Assembly (NCBI GenBank): GCA_023489435.1
Contig: JAMDCA010000024.1
Span: 1-47,612 of the forward strand
Direction of reading: 5' to 3'
Source of the DNA: Thermoplasmatota archaeon
Lineage (GTDB): Archaea > Thermoplasmatota > Thermoplasmata > Thermoplasmatales > Thermoplasmataceae
DNA length: 47,612 bases
A program made the translations under genes and the position numbers. Below are positions 38,849-47,612 of this stretch, one piece after another (within the stretch, counting starts at the first letter, position 1; the number at the start of each line of letters is the position of its first letter). The notes below the pieces were generated by a model, which was not told the DNA's origin, did not search any database, and worked only from the letters and a program-made list of their open reading frames with translations.

Positions 38849-39868
38849 TCAGAAAAAAGAGTCAAGGCTCTTCTGGGATTGTTTATGTTGCAGGTCCTGC
38901 AGTGTTCCAATATAGTTTTCTATTCTGTTGAAGGCAAATCCATGTTCGCTGCAGAGGAAATCCACTATTTTTGACGGTTCCGGCTTCTGCATCTGAACAT
39001 TTGCACCTTCATCGTAAGGTGGATTCCTGAAAAGGTCAAGAATCTGCTCTAAATTGTCTATTGATGCTTCTTTTGCCTTCAGTGCGCCGTAAATATCACC
39101 GTGTTTCCTTATAAGGTTCAGTGCGGTTTTGGCGCCAACCTTGTATATGCCTCTGTTGAAATCCGTGCCAACGAGTATTCCGATGTGAATCAGTTGCTCG
39201 TGAGTTATCTGAAGTTTCTCAAGATTCTCCCCAAGGTCCATGTACTCCGGAACCACATTTATGTACATGTTTCTCCCAGGTACTTTTCTCCTCCCAAAAT
39301 ACGTGAAATTCCTGAAGACTCTCTTTGCGCCAAACATGAGGCAGTCATAGTCCTGGGACACAACACCGTCAACTAGACCCTTCTTCGACATCATTGAAGC
39401 CTGTGCCTCTCCTTCTGATGGGGCGACCAGATTGGGGACACCCATGTAGTCTAGCAGGGTGCGTGCCTCATTAACCATCTCCCGCGTAAGATGGCTTGTG
39501 CGTGCAGAGAGCGATCGGACTCTCTCCTCATTTCCTGCAGCTCTGGCCTCCTCCAGCTCCAACTTGGCTTTCTCTTTCATAAGGACTCTTGCCTCTATGG
39601 TCCTGTTCTTCAGCTCCGAAGGCTTTCCGTCAAATACGTAAACAGGCTTGATTCCAGCTTCAATCATGTTGATGGTCCTGTAGAATATCCCGGAGAGGTG
39701 GGAGGTTACCCTGCCCATGGAATCCATTAGTGGAGTGCCATCAGGTTGCCTGATGCTGCTTAAAAACTGGTAAAGTATGTTATAGCCGTCTATGCTGAGA
39801 GTCATGCCGCCCTGTTCTTTCAGGGAAGTCTGGTGCTTCACAAGTATCCCGGAAATATCTACTCCCAT
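38849..39868 (-). CDS. fen: Flap endonuclease 1
   Basis: MGVDISGILVKHQ, YVFDGKPSELK, APSEGEAQASMM; C-terminal PIP-like QKSLDSFF. Confidence 0.96.
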   Translation of the reverse strand: MGVDISGILVKHQTSLKEQGGMTLSIDGYNILYQFLSSIRQPDGTPLMDSMGRVTSHLSGIFYRTINMIEAGIKPVYVFDGKPSELKNRTIEARVLMKEKAKLELEEARAAGNEERVRSLSARTSHLTREMVNEARTLLDYMGVPNLVAPSEGEAQASMMSKKGLVDGVVSQDYDCLMFGAKRVFRNFTYFGRRKVPGRNMYINVVPEYMDLGENLEKLQITHEQLIHIGILVGTDFNRGIYKVGAKTALNLIRKHGDIYGALKAKEASIDNLEQILDLFRNPPYDEGANVQMQKPEPSKIVDFLCSEHGFAFNRIENYIGTLQDLQHKQSQKSLDSFF

Positions 39869-39873
39869 ATGCA

Positions 39874-40569
39874 TCACTCACATGACAGGCCGTACTCTGT
39901 GATCTTGAATTCTTTTGCTGTCCCTTCCTTGATTGACCTGTGCTTGACCACCACTAGCCTTCTCTTTCCGTCCTTGGTTTTTTCAACCCTGTAGATTGCT
40001 TTCATCACATGATCGATGACGTAGCCCCCGAAGGGATGCAAGTTCCCGGAGTCAGGGCTCTGGTATATCTGGTTGGTCAGCAGGACAGGTACCCTGAACT
40101 TCAGGGCAGAAGCAGCAAGGCTGCTCAATTCCTTCTGGAAACCTGCAGCGCGGGTCACTGCATCACCTGATGCTTCAAGGCGGAAGTATTCCGTAAATGA
40201 GTCTATGATTATGAGCCTGACTTTCCTCGACTTCTCCAGAATCTTTGGTACCCTGAGAATTGCAAGATCCTGGTCTTCCAGGGACGATACCCTGTAAAGG
40301 ATAAGCCCGTCTGCCATTGAACTGTCTCCTCCTGAAATCTGGAGAAAACGTTCAACGGAAAAGCCCTCTGTATCAAGATAAAGAACCTGGCCCCCTTCCC
40401 TGATGGTGGAAATTGCAAACTGCATGCTGATGTTTGTCTTGCCAGCTCCGCCCTCTCCAAATATTTCTGTAATCACCTCTGATTCAAGGCCGCCGCCGGT
40501 CAGTTCATCCAGACAGCTGATTCCAATGGGAATCTTACCGGGCAGAGAGGACAGATCAACTTTTTCCAT
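39874..40569 (-). CDS. radB: DNA repair and recombination protein RadB
   Basis: GISCLDELTGGGLESEVITEIFGEGGAGKTNISMQFA Walker A, RLIIIDSFTEYFR Walker B; short RecA core without HhH domain. Confidence 0.93.
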   Translation of the reverse strand: MEKVDLSSLPGKIPIGISCLDELTGGGLESEVITEIFGEGGAGKTNISMQFAISTIREGGQVLYLDTEGFSVERFLQISGGDSSMADGLILYRVSSLEDQDLAILRVPKILEKSRKVRLIIIDSFTEYFRLEASGDAVTRAAGFQKELSSLAASALKFRVPVLLTNQIYQSPDSGNLHPFGGYVIDHVMKAIYRVEKTKDGKRRLVVVKHRSIKEGTAKEFKITEYGLSCE

Positions 40570-40619
40570 CTACCACTAAATTGACTGCATGTTATAAATA
40601 ATACTATGCCGGAAGCGTT

Positions 40620-41276
40620 TTACTGCTTTTGAATCTGCTCTAGAACTGCCCTTAAATCATTTCCTGTAAGGGTAATTGAGGCATTCTTGATCATGGAATG
40701 TTCGTGGGGGTTGAAAGCGATTGAGTATCCCGAATGCCTGAAAAGGGCCACATCCTGAAGCGTGTCCCCAACACTGAAGGTTTCCTCCTCTGTAATCCCG
40801 AGGCGTTTCTGGAGGTCCTGGAGTATCAGGTCTTTTCTTTTCGGGTCCACCATAACGGTACCATCCGGAATGATTTCACCGTTTCCACTGGTTTTGATGA
40901 TGTTTGCGTGAATCTCATTAAACTCGCCTATTTTTCCAATTCTTTCAGCAAGCCAGTATATCCCCCCTGAAATTATGGCAGTCCTAATACCGTCTCTTCT
41001 CAGTGATGACATAGTTTCAGTTATTCCATTTCTCAGCGGAACCTTTTCGAGTATATCTTTCACCAAACTGGAAGGAACAGTGCCCATTTTTTTAATCCAG
41101 AGTTCCACGTCGCTTCGGAGAAATTCTATGTAGGGCAGTTCACCTTTCCTGTAAAGGGACAGGTTCATGAGGTTGTCAACGCCAATCTCCCTGTGGACAA
41201 ATTCCCAGCTGCTGGGTATCTGTGTAAGAACCCCGTCCATGTCGAATACTGCCAGTTTGAAATTTGTTCTTTCCAT
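40620..41276 (-). CDS. HAD-family phosphatase (SerB-like)
   Basis: AVFDMDGVLT, AIISGGI, FSVGDTLQDVALF. Confidence 0.88.
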   Translation of the reverse strand: MERTNFKLAVFDMDGVLTQIPSSWEFVHREIGVDNLMNLSLYRKGELPYIEFLRSDVELWIKKMGTVPSSLVKDILEKVPLRNGITETMSSLRRDGIRTAIISGGIYWLAERIGKIGEFNEIHANIIKTSGNGEIIPDGTVMVDPKRKDLILQDLQKRLGITEEETFSVGDTLQDVALFRHSGYSIAFNPHEHSMIKNASITLTGNDLRAVLEQIQKQ

Positions 41277-41282
41277 TTCAGT

Positions 41283-42680
41283 CTAATATGATCTGGAGAA
41301 AGTACCGTTCCTGCCAGGTTTACCGCAGACTATGCATTTCTTCTCTTCTGTGTCGTCCGGAGAGATCCCAAGTGTTCCAAATTCGTAGCGTTCTTCTATT
41401 TTTGAAGCGCATTCTTGGTCTCCGCACCAGCCAGCGATGACAAAGCCTTCTGCCTTGGCAAGGTCATCTAATTTCCCTATATGGTGCTTATTCTCCCCGA
41501 AGTATTTGCCTGCCCTTTCTGTGAGTGTATCCTTAACCCCTTGGAGGATAGTGCTTGTCCATTCAGCAACTTCGCCTATCGGGACCTTTGTCTTTTTCCT
41601 GTCATGTCTTGAAACCAGTACTGCAGTGCCTGAATTAACTTCCCTCTCGCCTATTTCAATCCTCATTGGGACACCCCTCATTTCCCAGTCGTTATACTTG
41701 AACCCGGGTGTATAGTTCTCCCTGTCATCAATTGTGCACCTGAAACCCTGGGATAGAAGCGTCTGCTGGATTTCCTTTGCAAAAGCGCCAGTGTCAACTT
41801 TCTTTGAAGGTATGGGTACCACTACCACCTGTGTCGGAGCTACATCAGGGGGGAATATGAGCCCGTGGTCATCGCCGTGAATTCCTATGACTGCTGCCAG
41901 CAGCCTCTCACTGAGTCCAAATGTAGTCTGGTTCGCGTATTCATGCTCCCCGTCATCCTTAAGGTACTTTATATCGTAAGTCTTTGAGAAATTGGTTCCG
42001 TACTGGTGTATCGTACCCACCTGCAAACTTCTTCCTCCGGGGAGAAGTGTATCAAAGGCAAGGGTGTACCTCGCTCCCGGGAACTTGTCCCAGTCTGGTC
42101 TCTGGTGCACTTCGAAGGGCAGGCATAGCCTTGAGCTGATTTCACCCCATATTTCCATGTATTGGTGCATCTGGCGTTCAGCATCCTCATAGGTGTCATG
42201 TGCAGTGTGTGCCTCGAAGAAATGGATCTCCCTGATCCTGATGAACGACCTGGTGTGCTTGGTTTCGTACCTGTAGACATTAACAATCTGGTACAAGCGT
42301 AAAGGAAGGTCTGCATGGGACCTTATCCACAGGGAGTACATTCCATACATGGCAGCTTCGCTTGTGGGCCTGAGAGCCATTTCCACATCCAGTGGTTCCA
42401 TTCCACCACGGGTTACCCAGAACACTTCTTTCTCGAATCCTTTCACGTGTTCAAATTCCACGGAAAGCTGGTCTCTAGTGATAAGAACTGGAAATTGGAC
42501 CTCCTGAAAATTCCTGGAATCAACGCTTTCCCGGATGGTTCTGTCTATATTCTGCATGGCTTTCAGGCCATATGGCATCCAGACATTCATTCCCTTTATA
42601 GGGTAACGCTTGTCGCTGAGTCCGCTGATCTCTATGATCTCATTGTACCATTCACTGAAGTTGCTCTTTTTGTTCTCCAT
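41283..42680 (-). CDS. proS: Prolyl-tRNA synthetase (archaeal/eukaryotic type)
   Basis: LRPTSEAAMYGMYSLWIRSHADLPLRLYQIVNVYRYE; zinc-binding C-terminus ending RSY. Confidence 0.96.
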   Translation of the reverse strand: MENKKSNFSEWYNEIIEISGLSDKRYPIKGMNVWMPYGLKAMQNIDRTIRESVDSRNFQEVQFPVLITRDQLSVEFEHVKGFEKEVFWVTRGGMEPLDVEMALRPTSEAAMYGMYSLWIRSHADLPLRLYQIVNVYRYETKHTRSFIRIREIHFFEAHTAHDTYEDAERQMHQYMEIWGEISSRLCLPFEVHQRPDWDKFPGARYTLAFDTLLPGGRSLQVGTIHQYGTNFSKTYDIKYLKDDGEHEYANQTTFGLSERLLAAVIGIHGDDHGLIFPPDVAPTQVVVVPIPSKKVDTGAFAKEIQQTLLSQGFRCTIDDRENYTPGFKYNDWEMRGVPMRIEIGEREVNSGTAVLVSRHDRKKTKVPIGEVAEWTSTILQGVKDTLTERAGKYFGENKHHIGKLDDLAKAEGFVIAGWCGDQECASKIEERYEFGTLGISPDDTEEKKCIVCGKPGRNGTFSRSY

Positions 42681-42787
42681 GTGCAGCGGATCAATGCCAT
42701 TACTCTAAATAACCTTTTTAACCTTCATTTGAAGGTGCTTTGACCTCTTAGGGCACCGCCCTGTGTTGAAATTTTGAAAGAAATTAT

Positions 42788-44014
42788 ATGGCTACTCTGC
42801 GATACCAAGGCATGCCTGTTAAACTAAAGGAATTATCAGACGAGGAATTCATCAAGGAAGTGGTGAATAGGATTATTCCCATCGAGTCAATTTCTCCGGC
42901 CTCTGGAGGCAAGGGAGAGAAGGAGAGGTCTGATGAAATCTGCAAAATTCTGGAAGAACTTGGTTACCCAAATTACAATAGGTATGATGTAACAGATAAA
43001 TCCGGGGCCGTAAGATCTAATGTTGTCCTTCGGATAGGAAACATGAGCCAGACTTTCTGGATTGTGCCACATACTGACACAGTTCCTGTTGGCGATCTGT
43101 CACTTTGGACGAAACCTCCATTCAAGCCTACCCTGGAGGGTGACAGGATATACGGCAGAGGAACATCAGATGACGGGCAGGCCATATGGCTTTCGCTGCT
43201 TATTCTAAAGAACCTTGACGCTTCGAAGCTGAAGTATAGCCTTGGACTTGCATTCGTTGCAGATGAGGAAGTGGGAAGCACCTATGGAATCCAGCATCTT
43301 CTTGACTTGAACATCTTCAAGAAAGACGATATGATAATTGTGCCGGACGCGGGCACCGCAGACGGCCTTCAAATTGAGATCGCCGAAAAAAGCATCATGT
43401 GGATTAAATTCAAAATAATGGGCAAGCAGTATCATGCGAGCATGCCTTTCATGGCCGTTAACGCCAACAGGGAAGCAATGAAATTTGTCCTGAAGCTGGA
43501 CGATGCTCTTCACCGGGAATACAGTGCCATAAACGAAATCTTCTCACCGCCAGGATCGACTTTCGAACCAACCAAGCATGACAAGAATGTGGACAATGTG
43601 AACACTATTCCCGGCACTGAAGTCCAGTATCTAGACTGCAGGATCCTTCCAAAATACGATCTCGATAATGTTGTGGATTTCATAGATTCCCAGATCAGGG
43701 AATTCCAGAGAGGAAGCAAGGCAACAATAACTTATGAATTCGTCCAGCGCGAACAGGCGCCACTCCCCACAAGAATGGATGCACCAGTGGTGGTTGAATT
43801 GAAAAGGGCCATCAAGGATCTACGTGGGACTGATCCGTCTGCTGTGGGAATCGGTGGAGGAACATGCGCTGCTTTCTTCAGAAGGAAGGGCTACAATGCA
43901 GTGGTGTGGAGCACTACGGTACCCGAAGTTGCGCACCAGGCTGATGAATATGTTCACATCTCCCATGTCCTGAAGGACAGGGATATCATCCTGAAAATAG
44001 TCTACAAGAACTAA
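42788..44014 (+). CDS. M20-family metallopeptidase (ArgE/DapE-like)
   Basis: VPHTDTVPVGD, GRGTSDDGQ, ADEEVGS, GGGTCAAFFR, VAHQADEYVH. Confidence 0.9.
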   Translation: MATLRYQGMPVKLKELSDEEFIKEVVNRIIPIESISPASGGKGEKERSDEICKILEELGYPNYNRYDVTDKSGAVRSNVVLRIGNMSQTFWIVPHTDTVPVGDLSLWTKPPFKPTLEGDRIYGRGTSDDGQAIWLSLLILKNLDASKLKYSLGLAFVADEEVGSTYGIQHLLDLNIFKKDDMIIVPDAGTADGLQIEIAEKSIMWIKFKIMGKQYHASMPFMAVNANREAMKFVLKLDDALHREYSAINEIFSPPGSTFEPTKHDKNVDNVNTIPGTEVQYLDCRILPKYDLDNVVDFIDSQIREFQRGSKATITYEFVQREQAPLPTRMDAPVVVELKRAIKDLRGTDPSAVGIGGGTCAAFFRRKGYNAVVWSTTVPEVAHQADEYVHISHVLKDRDIILKIVYKN

Positions 44015-44550
44015 ATAACGTCCTCATCATTTTTGGACAGGTCTATAAGGCGGTTAACACCGTCAATTTCTTCTATTATTTCCCAAACTGGCTGAGGAAC
44101 ATCATCCTTCCAGTTTTCCCGCTTGAGAATTTTTTCCCTGATATGGGTTCCCGACCAGGAAACTCTGTTCATAAGTTCCATGGAATGCACATCATATCCT
44201 TTCTCTCCAAAAAGCCTCCTGACCAAGGGATTGTTGGTGTACACTTTGTTGAACTTTGGGGTGAGCGATTCAACGTGTGCAACCCACAGAGGATTAGAGT
44301 TTACGTCTTCTATTGGAACAAGGTAGAACTGGTAGATACCCTCAGATTCAAGTGTGGAGGAAATCATCAAGTGCCGCTCACCTGCAGTGAACGGATCTTT
44401 AAGGGTATGGGAATACTGTGCGCTCCCAATTCCGATGATGACTGAATCATTGTCTTTAAGAATCTGCTTGATCAGCTTGAGGTGGCCATAATGGAAAGGC
44501 TGAAACCGTCCGACTATGAATGCCCTGTTTCCATCTGGAATTTTAACCAT
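44011..44550 (-). CDS. nadM: Nicotinamide-nucleotide adenylyltransferase (archaeal NadM)
   Basis: AFIVGRFQPFHYGHLKLI and VSWSGTHIREKIL. Confidence 0.93.
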   Translation of the reverse strand: MVKIPDGNRAFIVGRFQPFHYGHLKLIKQILKDNDSVIIGIGSAQYSHTLKDPFTAGERHLMISSTLESEGIYQFYLVPIEDVNSNPLWVAHVESLTPKFNKVYTNNPLVRRLFGEKGYDVHSMELMNRVSWSGTHIREKILKRENWKDDVPQPVWEIIEEIDGVNRLIDLSKNDEDVI

Positions 44551-47500
44551 TCAAATCGCCTTTACCCATATCAGGACCTTGTCACCGTCAATATCCCACT
44601 CTTTGGCATCTTCTCTCTTTTCCCTGTTGAGGCTCGCGGCCAGGGTCTCTGTCTTTATCCAATCACCATACTCGCCCAGTACGACATTAAGGTTACTATC
44701 TCCGTTTACTGATAAATCTATCCTCTGATCGTACTGGAGGTCCAGCTCCTTTCTCATTACCTGTATTCTTCTCACTATTTCCCTTGCCAGGCCCTCATTC
44801 TGCAGTTTCGTGTCTATGGCAAGGTTCAGGAATACTTCAACGGAAAGCTTGGCATCACTGGATGTTGCAAAACCGGTGTTTGGCATCTCCACAATTTCCA
44901 GGAATTCAGGTGGAAGGATTTCGTTTTCCAGTTCCAATTTTCCATTCTTTTCCAGCTGAGTCACAAGAGCGCCCTGATCATTTTCCACCTGGGCCTTTAT
45001 TTTCTGGAGCTTGCCTTTCAGTACTGGGGCAGCTTTCTGAAGAATGAGCCTCATTTTTCTTGTAACTGGCCTCTCATAATCTTCGATGAACCTTATGTCC
45101 TTGGAATTTAGCTCCGGAGCTATGGCAGAAAGTATCTCCTCTGAAAGTTTTGTGCCGGATTTGACAAGTACTTCGGTAACTGGCTGCCTTCCTTTTATTG
45201 AATTCTCCTGCCTGAGCCTCCTGACGATTTCCATGATTGATCCGGCTACGCTCATTTCATTCTGAAGCCCGGTGTTTATGAATTTCTCTTCTACAACGGG
45301 ATATTTCTGAAGATGAACGCTCACCCCGTCAGGCATAAGTTTCAGGTAAAGATAATCAGCAAAGAATGGTGTGAGGGGTGCAAGCATGAGAAGAACCCTC
45401 TCTATGGAATATCCAAGTGCAGCATAGGCATCCGCTTTTTCCTTGTTGAAATCATCAGACCAGAACCTTCTCCTTGAAAGCCTTAAATAGAAATTTGACA
45501 GGTCATCTATGAGTTCCGAGATGCTTCTAAAAGCAAGATGCATGTTGAAAGAATCCATATACGATACGACCTGTTTGAGAACCGTATTGGTCCTCGACAC
45601 GATCCACCTGTCAAGCAGATTGTTGGAACCCCCGTATTCTTCATAGTGGTATCCATCAAGATTAGCATTTGAGGCGAAGAACGAATATATGTTGGCCAGT
45701 GTGCCGAAAACTTTCCTGGATGTCTCATTTATGAGCTTTTTGTCAATGGCTTTGGCTCTCCATGGAACACCTGACAGGAAGAAAGCCCTCACAGGATCCG
45801 GGCCATGTTCATTGAGGAAGTCAAGTGCGAACACAGAGTTTCCCTTGCTCTTGCTCATTTTCCTGCCCTGTTCATCCAGTATAAAATCTATGGAGAGTGC
45901 GTTCTTGTATGCATTCTGATCGAAAAGGAGTGAAGAAATCACGTGGAGCGTATAGAACCAGCCTCTGGTCTGGTCTATGGCCTCCGTTATGAAGTTTATT
46001 GGGAAGTTGTTGTCAAGGGTCCCGGTATCAAATGGGAAGTGAAGTGCGGCATAGGTTGCGCTTCCAGAGTCAAACCATGTGTCAATTACATACGGCTCCC
46101 GAGTCATGGTTTTACCGCATTTCGAACACTTGAAAGTTATCTCATCTATATACGGCCGGTGCAGGTCCTTTGGTTTCTTTCCAGAGATTTTCTCCAGCTC
46201 AGCAACGCTCCCGACTGCAACCATATGGTCATTTTCGCACATCCAAACAGGAAGGGTTGTCCCCCAGTATCTGTTTCTGCTTAGAGACCAGTCCTTAGCT
46301 TCTGACAGGAAATTCCCGAATCTTCCTTCCTTTAAGTGTTCAGGAAGCCAGTTTATTTTCTGGTTGTTTTCCAGTAGTTTTTGCCTGAAGGTTGAAACCT
46401 TTATGAACCAGGCCTGAAGTGGATAATAAATGAGCGCAGTGCCACACCTGTAGCAGAACGGATAGGAGTGAGTAATTTTCTCAGATTTCAGGAGCTTGTT
46501 CTCCTTTTTAAGGAGGATAGTTATGTCAAGGTCTGCATCCTTGAAGAATTTCCCGTTCCATGGGAGGCGTTCATCATTGAATTTGCCCGATGCATTTATT
46601 GGATTGAGCATTTCGACCCCGAACTTTTTTCCCACTTCGAAGTCCTCCGCACCAAATGCAGGCGAAGTGTGAACAATTCCTGTACCCTCATCGACATTTA
46701 CATGGTCCCCGGAAACTACAAAAAGTGTGTTCCTGGGTGCCTTCAAAAAGGGTATCAGCTGTTCATATTTCCTTTTGAGTAGCTCCTTTCCCGTGAATCT
46801 CTTAACAACCTTGGCATTTTCACCAAATATTCTCTTCGCTACCGCAGATGCAACATAGAAGAATTCATCTTGGTGTTCAACGAGGGAATACTCTATATTC
46901 TCATTAACCGCGAGGAACTGGTTGGACGGCAGTGTCCAGGGAGTGGTAGTCCAAGCCAGGAAGTATGTGTTCTCATGGCCGGTTTCCTTGAATTTTACAT
47001 AAACGGAGGGATCCTTGACGTCATCATATCCCTGGGAAACTTCATGCGAACTTAAAGAGGTCTCACACCTTGGGCAGTAAGGCACGATCTTGTAATCCCT
47101 TATAAGCAGCCCCTTGTCAAAAAGGGACTTCAGTGCCCACCATTCACTCTCTATGTATTCATTTCTCAGGGTAACGTAAGATTTTTCGTGGTCAACCCAG
47201 AATCCTATCCTCTGGTCAGCCTCTATCCACTCGTCTATGTACCTGAATACACTTTCCCTGCAGTATTCATTGAACTTCGCTATGCCGAAATCCTCTATCT
47301 CTTTCTTTATCTTGAAACCGAAGTGTTTTTCAGCTTCTATCTCTACGGGCAGGCCGTGGCAGTCCCACCCGCCAGTTCTTCTATGTATGTCGTAACCTGC
47401 CATATAGTGGTATCTTAAAACCGAATCCTTCATGGTCCTGGTCATAGCGTGCCCGACATGTGGCCTTCCGTTTGCGGTTGGAGGTCCTTCAAGAAATACA

Positions 47501-47612
47501 AATGGCTTATTGCCCAGTGAAGATGTTAAGGTTTTCTGAATAATTCCAGCCTCGTTCCAGTGGGTTCGCATTTCGTCCCCTATGGCTTTCAGGCTCTTGT
47601 TTACCTGGATCT
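44551..47612 (-). CDS. ileS: Isoleucyl-tRNA synthetase (5' end outside window)
   Basis: PPTANGRPHVGHAMTRT, GWDCHGLPVE, KMSKSKG; frame open to the window edge (IQVNKSLKAIGDEMRTHWNE). Confidence 0.96.
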   Translation of the reverse strand, partial: IQVNKSLKAIGDEMRTHWNEAGIIQKTLTSSLGNKPFVFLEGPPTANGRPHVGHAMTRTMKDSVLRYHYMAGYDIHRRTGGWDCHGLPVEIEAEKHFGFKIKKEIEDFGIAKFNEYCRESVFRYIDEWIEADQRIGFWVDHEKSYVTLRNEYIESEWWALKSLFDKGLLIRDYKIVPYCPRCETSLSSHEVSQGYDDVKDPSVYVKFKETGHENTYFLAWTTTPWTLPSNQFLAVNENIEYSLVEHQDEFFYVASAVAKRIFGENAKVVKRFTGKELLKRKYEQLIPFLKAPRNTLFVVSGDHVNVDEGTGIVHTSPAFGAEDFEVGKKFGVEMLNPINASGKFNDERLPWNGKFFKDADLDITILLKKENKLLKSEKITHSYPFCYRCGTALIYYPLQAWFIKVSTFRQKLLENNQKINWLPEHLKEGRFGNFLSEAKDWSLSRNRYWGTTLPVWMCENDHMVAVGSVAELEKISGKKPKDLHRPYIDEITFKCSKCGKTMTREPYVIDTWFDSGSATYAALHFPFDTGTLDNNFPINFITEAIDQTRGWFYTLHVISSLLFDQNAYKNALSIDFILDEQGRKMSKSKGNSVFALDFLNEHGPDPVRAFFLSGVPWRAKAIDKKLINETSRKVFGTLANIYSFFASNANLDGYHYEEYGGSNNLLDRWIVSRTNTVLKQVVSYMDSFNMHLAFRSISELIDDLSNFYLRLSRRRFWSDDFNKEKADAYAALGYSIERVLLMLAPLTPFFADYLYLKLMPDGVSVHLQKYPVVEEKFINTGLQNEMSVAGSIMEIVRRLRQENSIKGRQPVTEVLVKSGTKLSEEILSAIAPELNSKDIRFIEDYERPVTRKMRLILQKAAPVLKGKLQKIKAQVENDQGALVTQLEKNGKLELENEILPPEFLEIVEMPNTGFATSSDAKLSVEVFLNLAIDTKLQNEGLAREIVRRIQVMRKELDLQYDQRIDLSVNGDSNLNVVLGEYGDWIKTETLAASLNREKREDAKEWDIDGDKVLIWVKAI

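Noticed and set aside
1-47612. CRISPR arrays, insertion sequences, tRNA or rRNA genes
   Set aside because: Looked for regular repeats, transposase-like ORFs, tRNA-like GGTTCGAATCC arms and rRNA signatures in the intergenic gaps; none convincing. The Cas4-like gene is not evidence of CRISPR here.

Overview
The window looks like a chromosomal segment of an archaeon, probably order Thermoplasmatales. The basis is archaeal EF-1A/EF-2, S17e, RpoL, RadB, FEN1, archaeal TyrRS/ProRS and a horizontally acquired-type grpE-dnaK-dnaJ set. About 44 protein genes were assigned. They are densely packed and many overlap by ATGA-type junctions. Main blocks: (i) a B-type haem-copper oxidase operon (window-truncated subunit I, blue-copper-like subunit II, ctaB, an unknown polytopic membrane protein, a CPBP-like protein); (ii) a minus-strand thioesterase / alpha-beta-hydrolase-like / CoxG-like cluster; (iii) Rqc2/NFACT, PGI/PMI and a LigB/MEMO-like protein; (iv) EF-1A, S10 and EF-2; (v) a sugar ABC transporter, amylo-alpha-1,6-glucosidase-like enzyme and threonine-synthase-like enzyme; (vi) OsmC, DUF1641 and an SQR-like flavoprotein; (vii) rpoL and a tRNA/RNA methylase; (viii) grpE-dnaK-dnaJ; (ix) Usp, S17e and a beta-oxidation triad; (x) smc-scpA followed by a Cas4-like nuclease split over two ORFs; (xi) tyrS, fen1, radB, HAD, proS, M20 peptidase, nadM and ileS (window-truncated). 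I saw no CRISPR array, rRNA, tRNA or insertion sequence. The two strongest oddities are an ABC solute-binding protein with a segment that appears relocated from near the C-terminus to the N-terminus, and a Cas4-like PD-(D/E)XK nuclease split inside an inserted transmembrane hairpin next to smc-scpA. Two short genes absent from the supplied ORF track (a 30-aa single-TM peptide and a 49-aa AbrB-like protein) were found by reading the intergenic DNA. All assignments come from reading motifs by eye; no database search was run.
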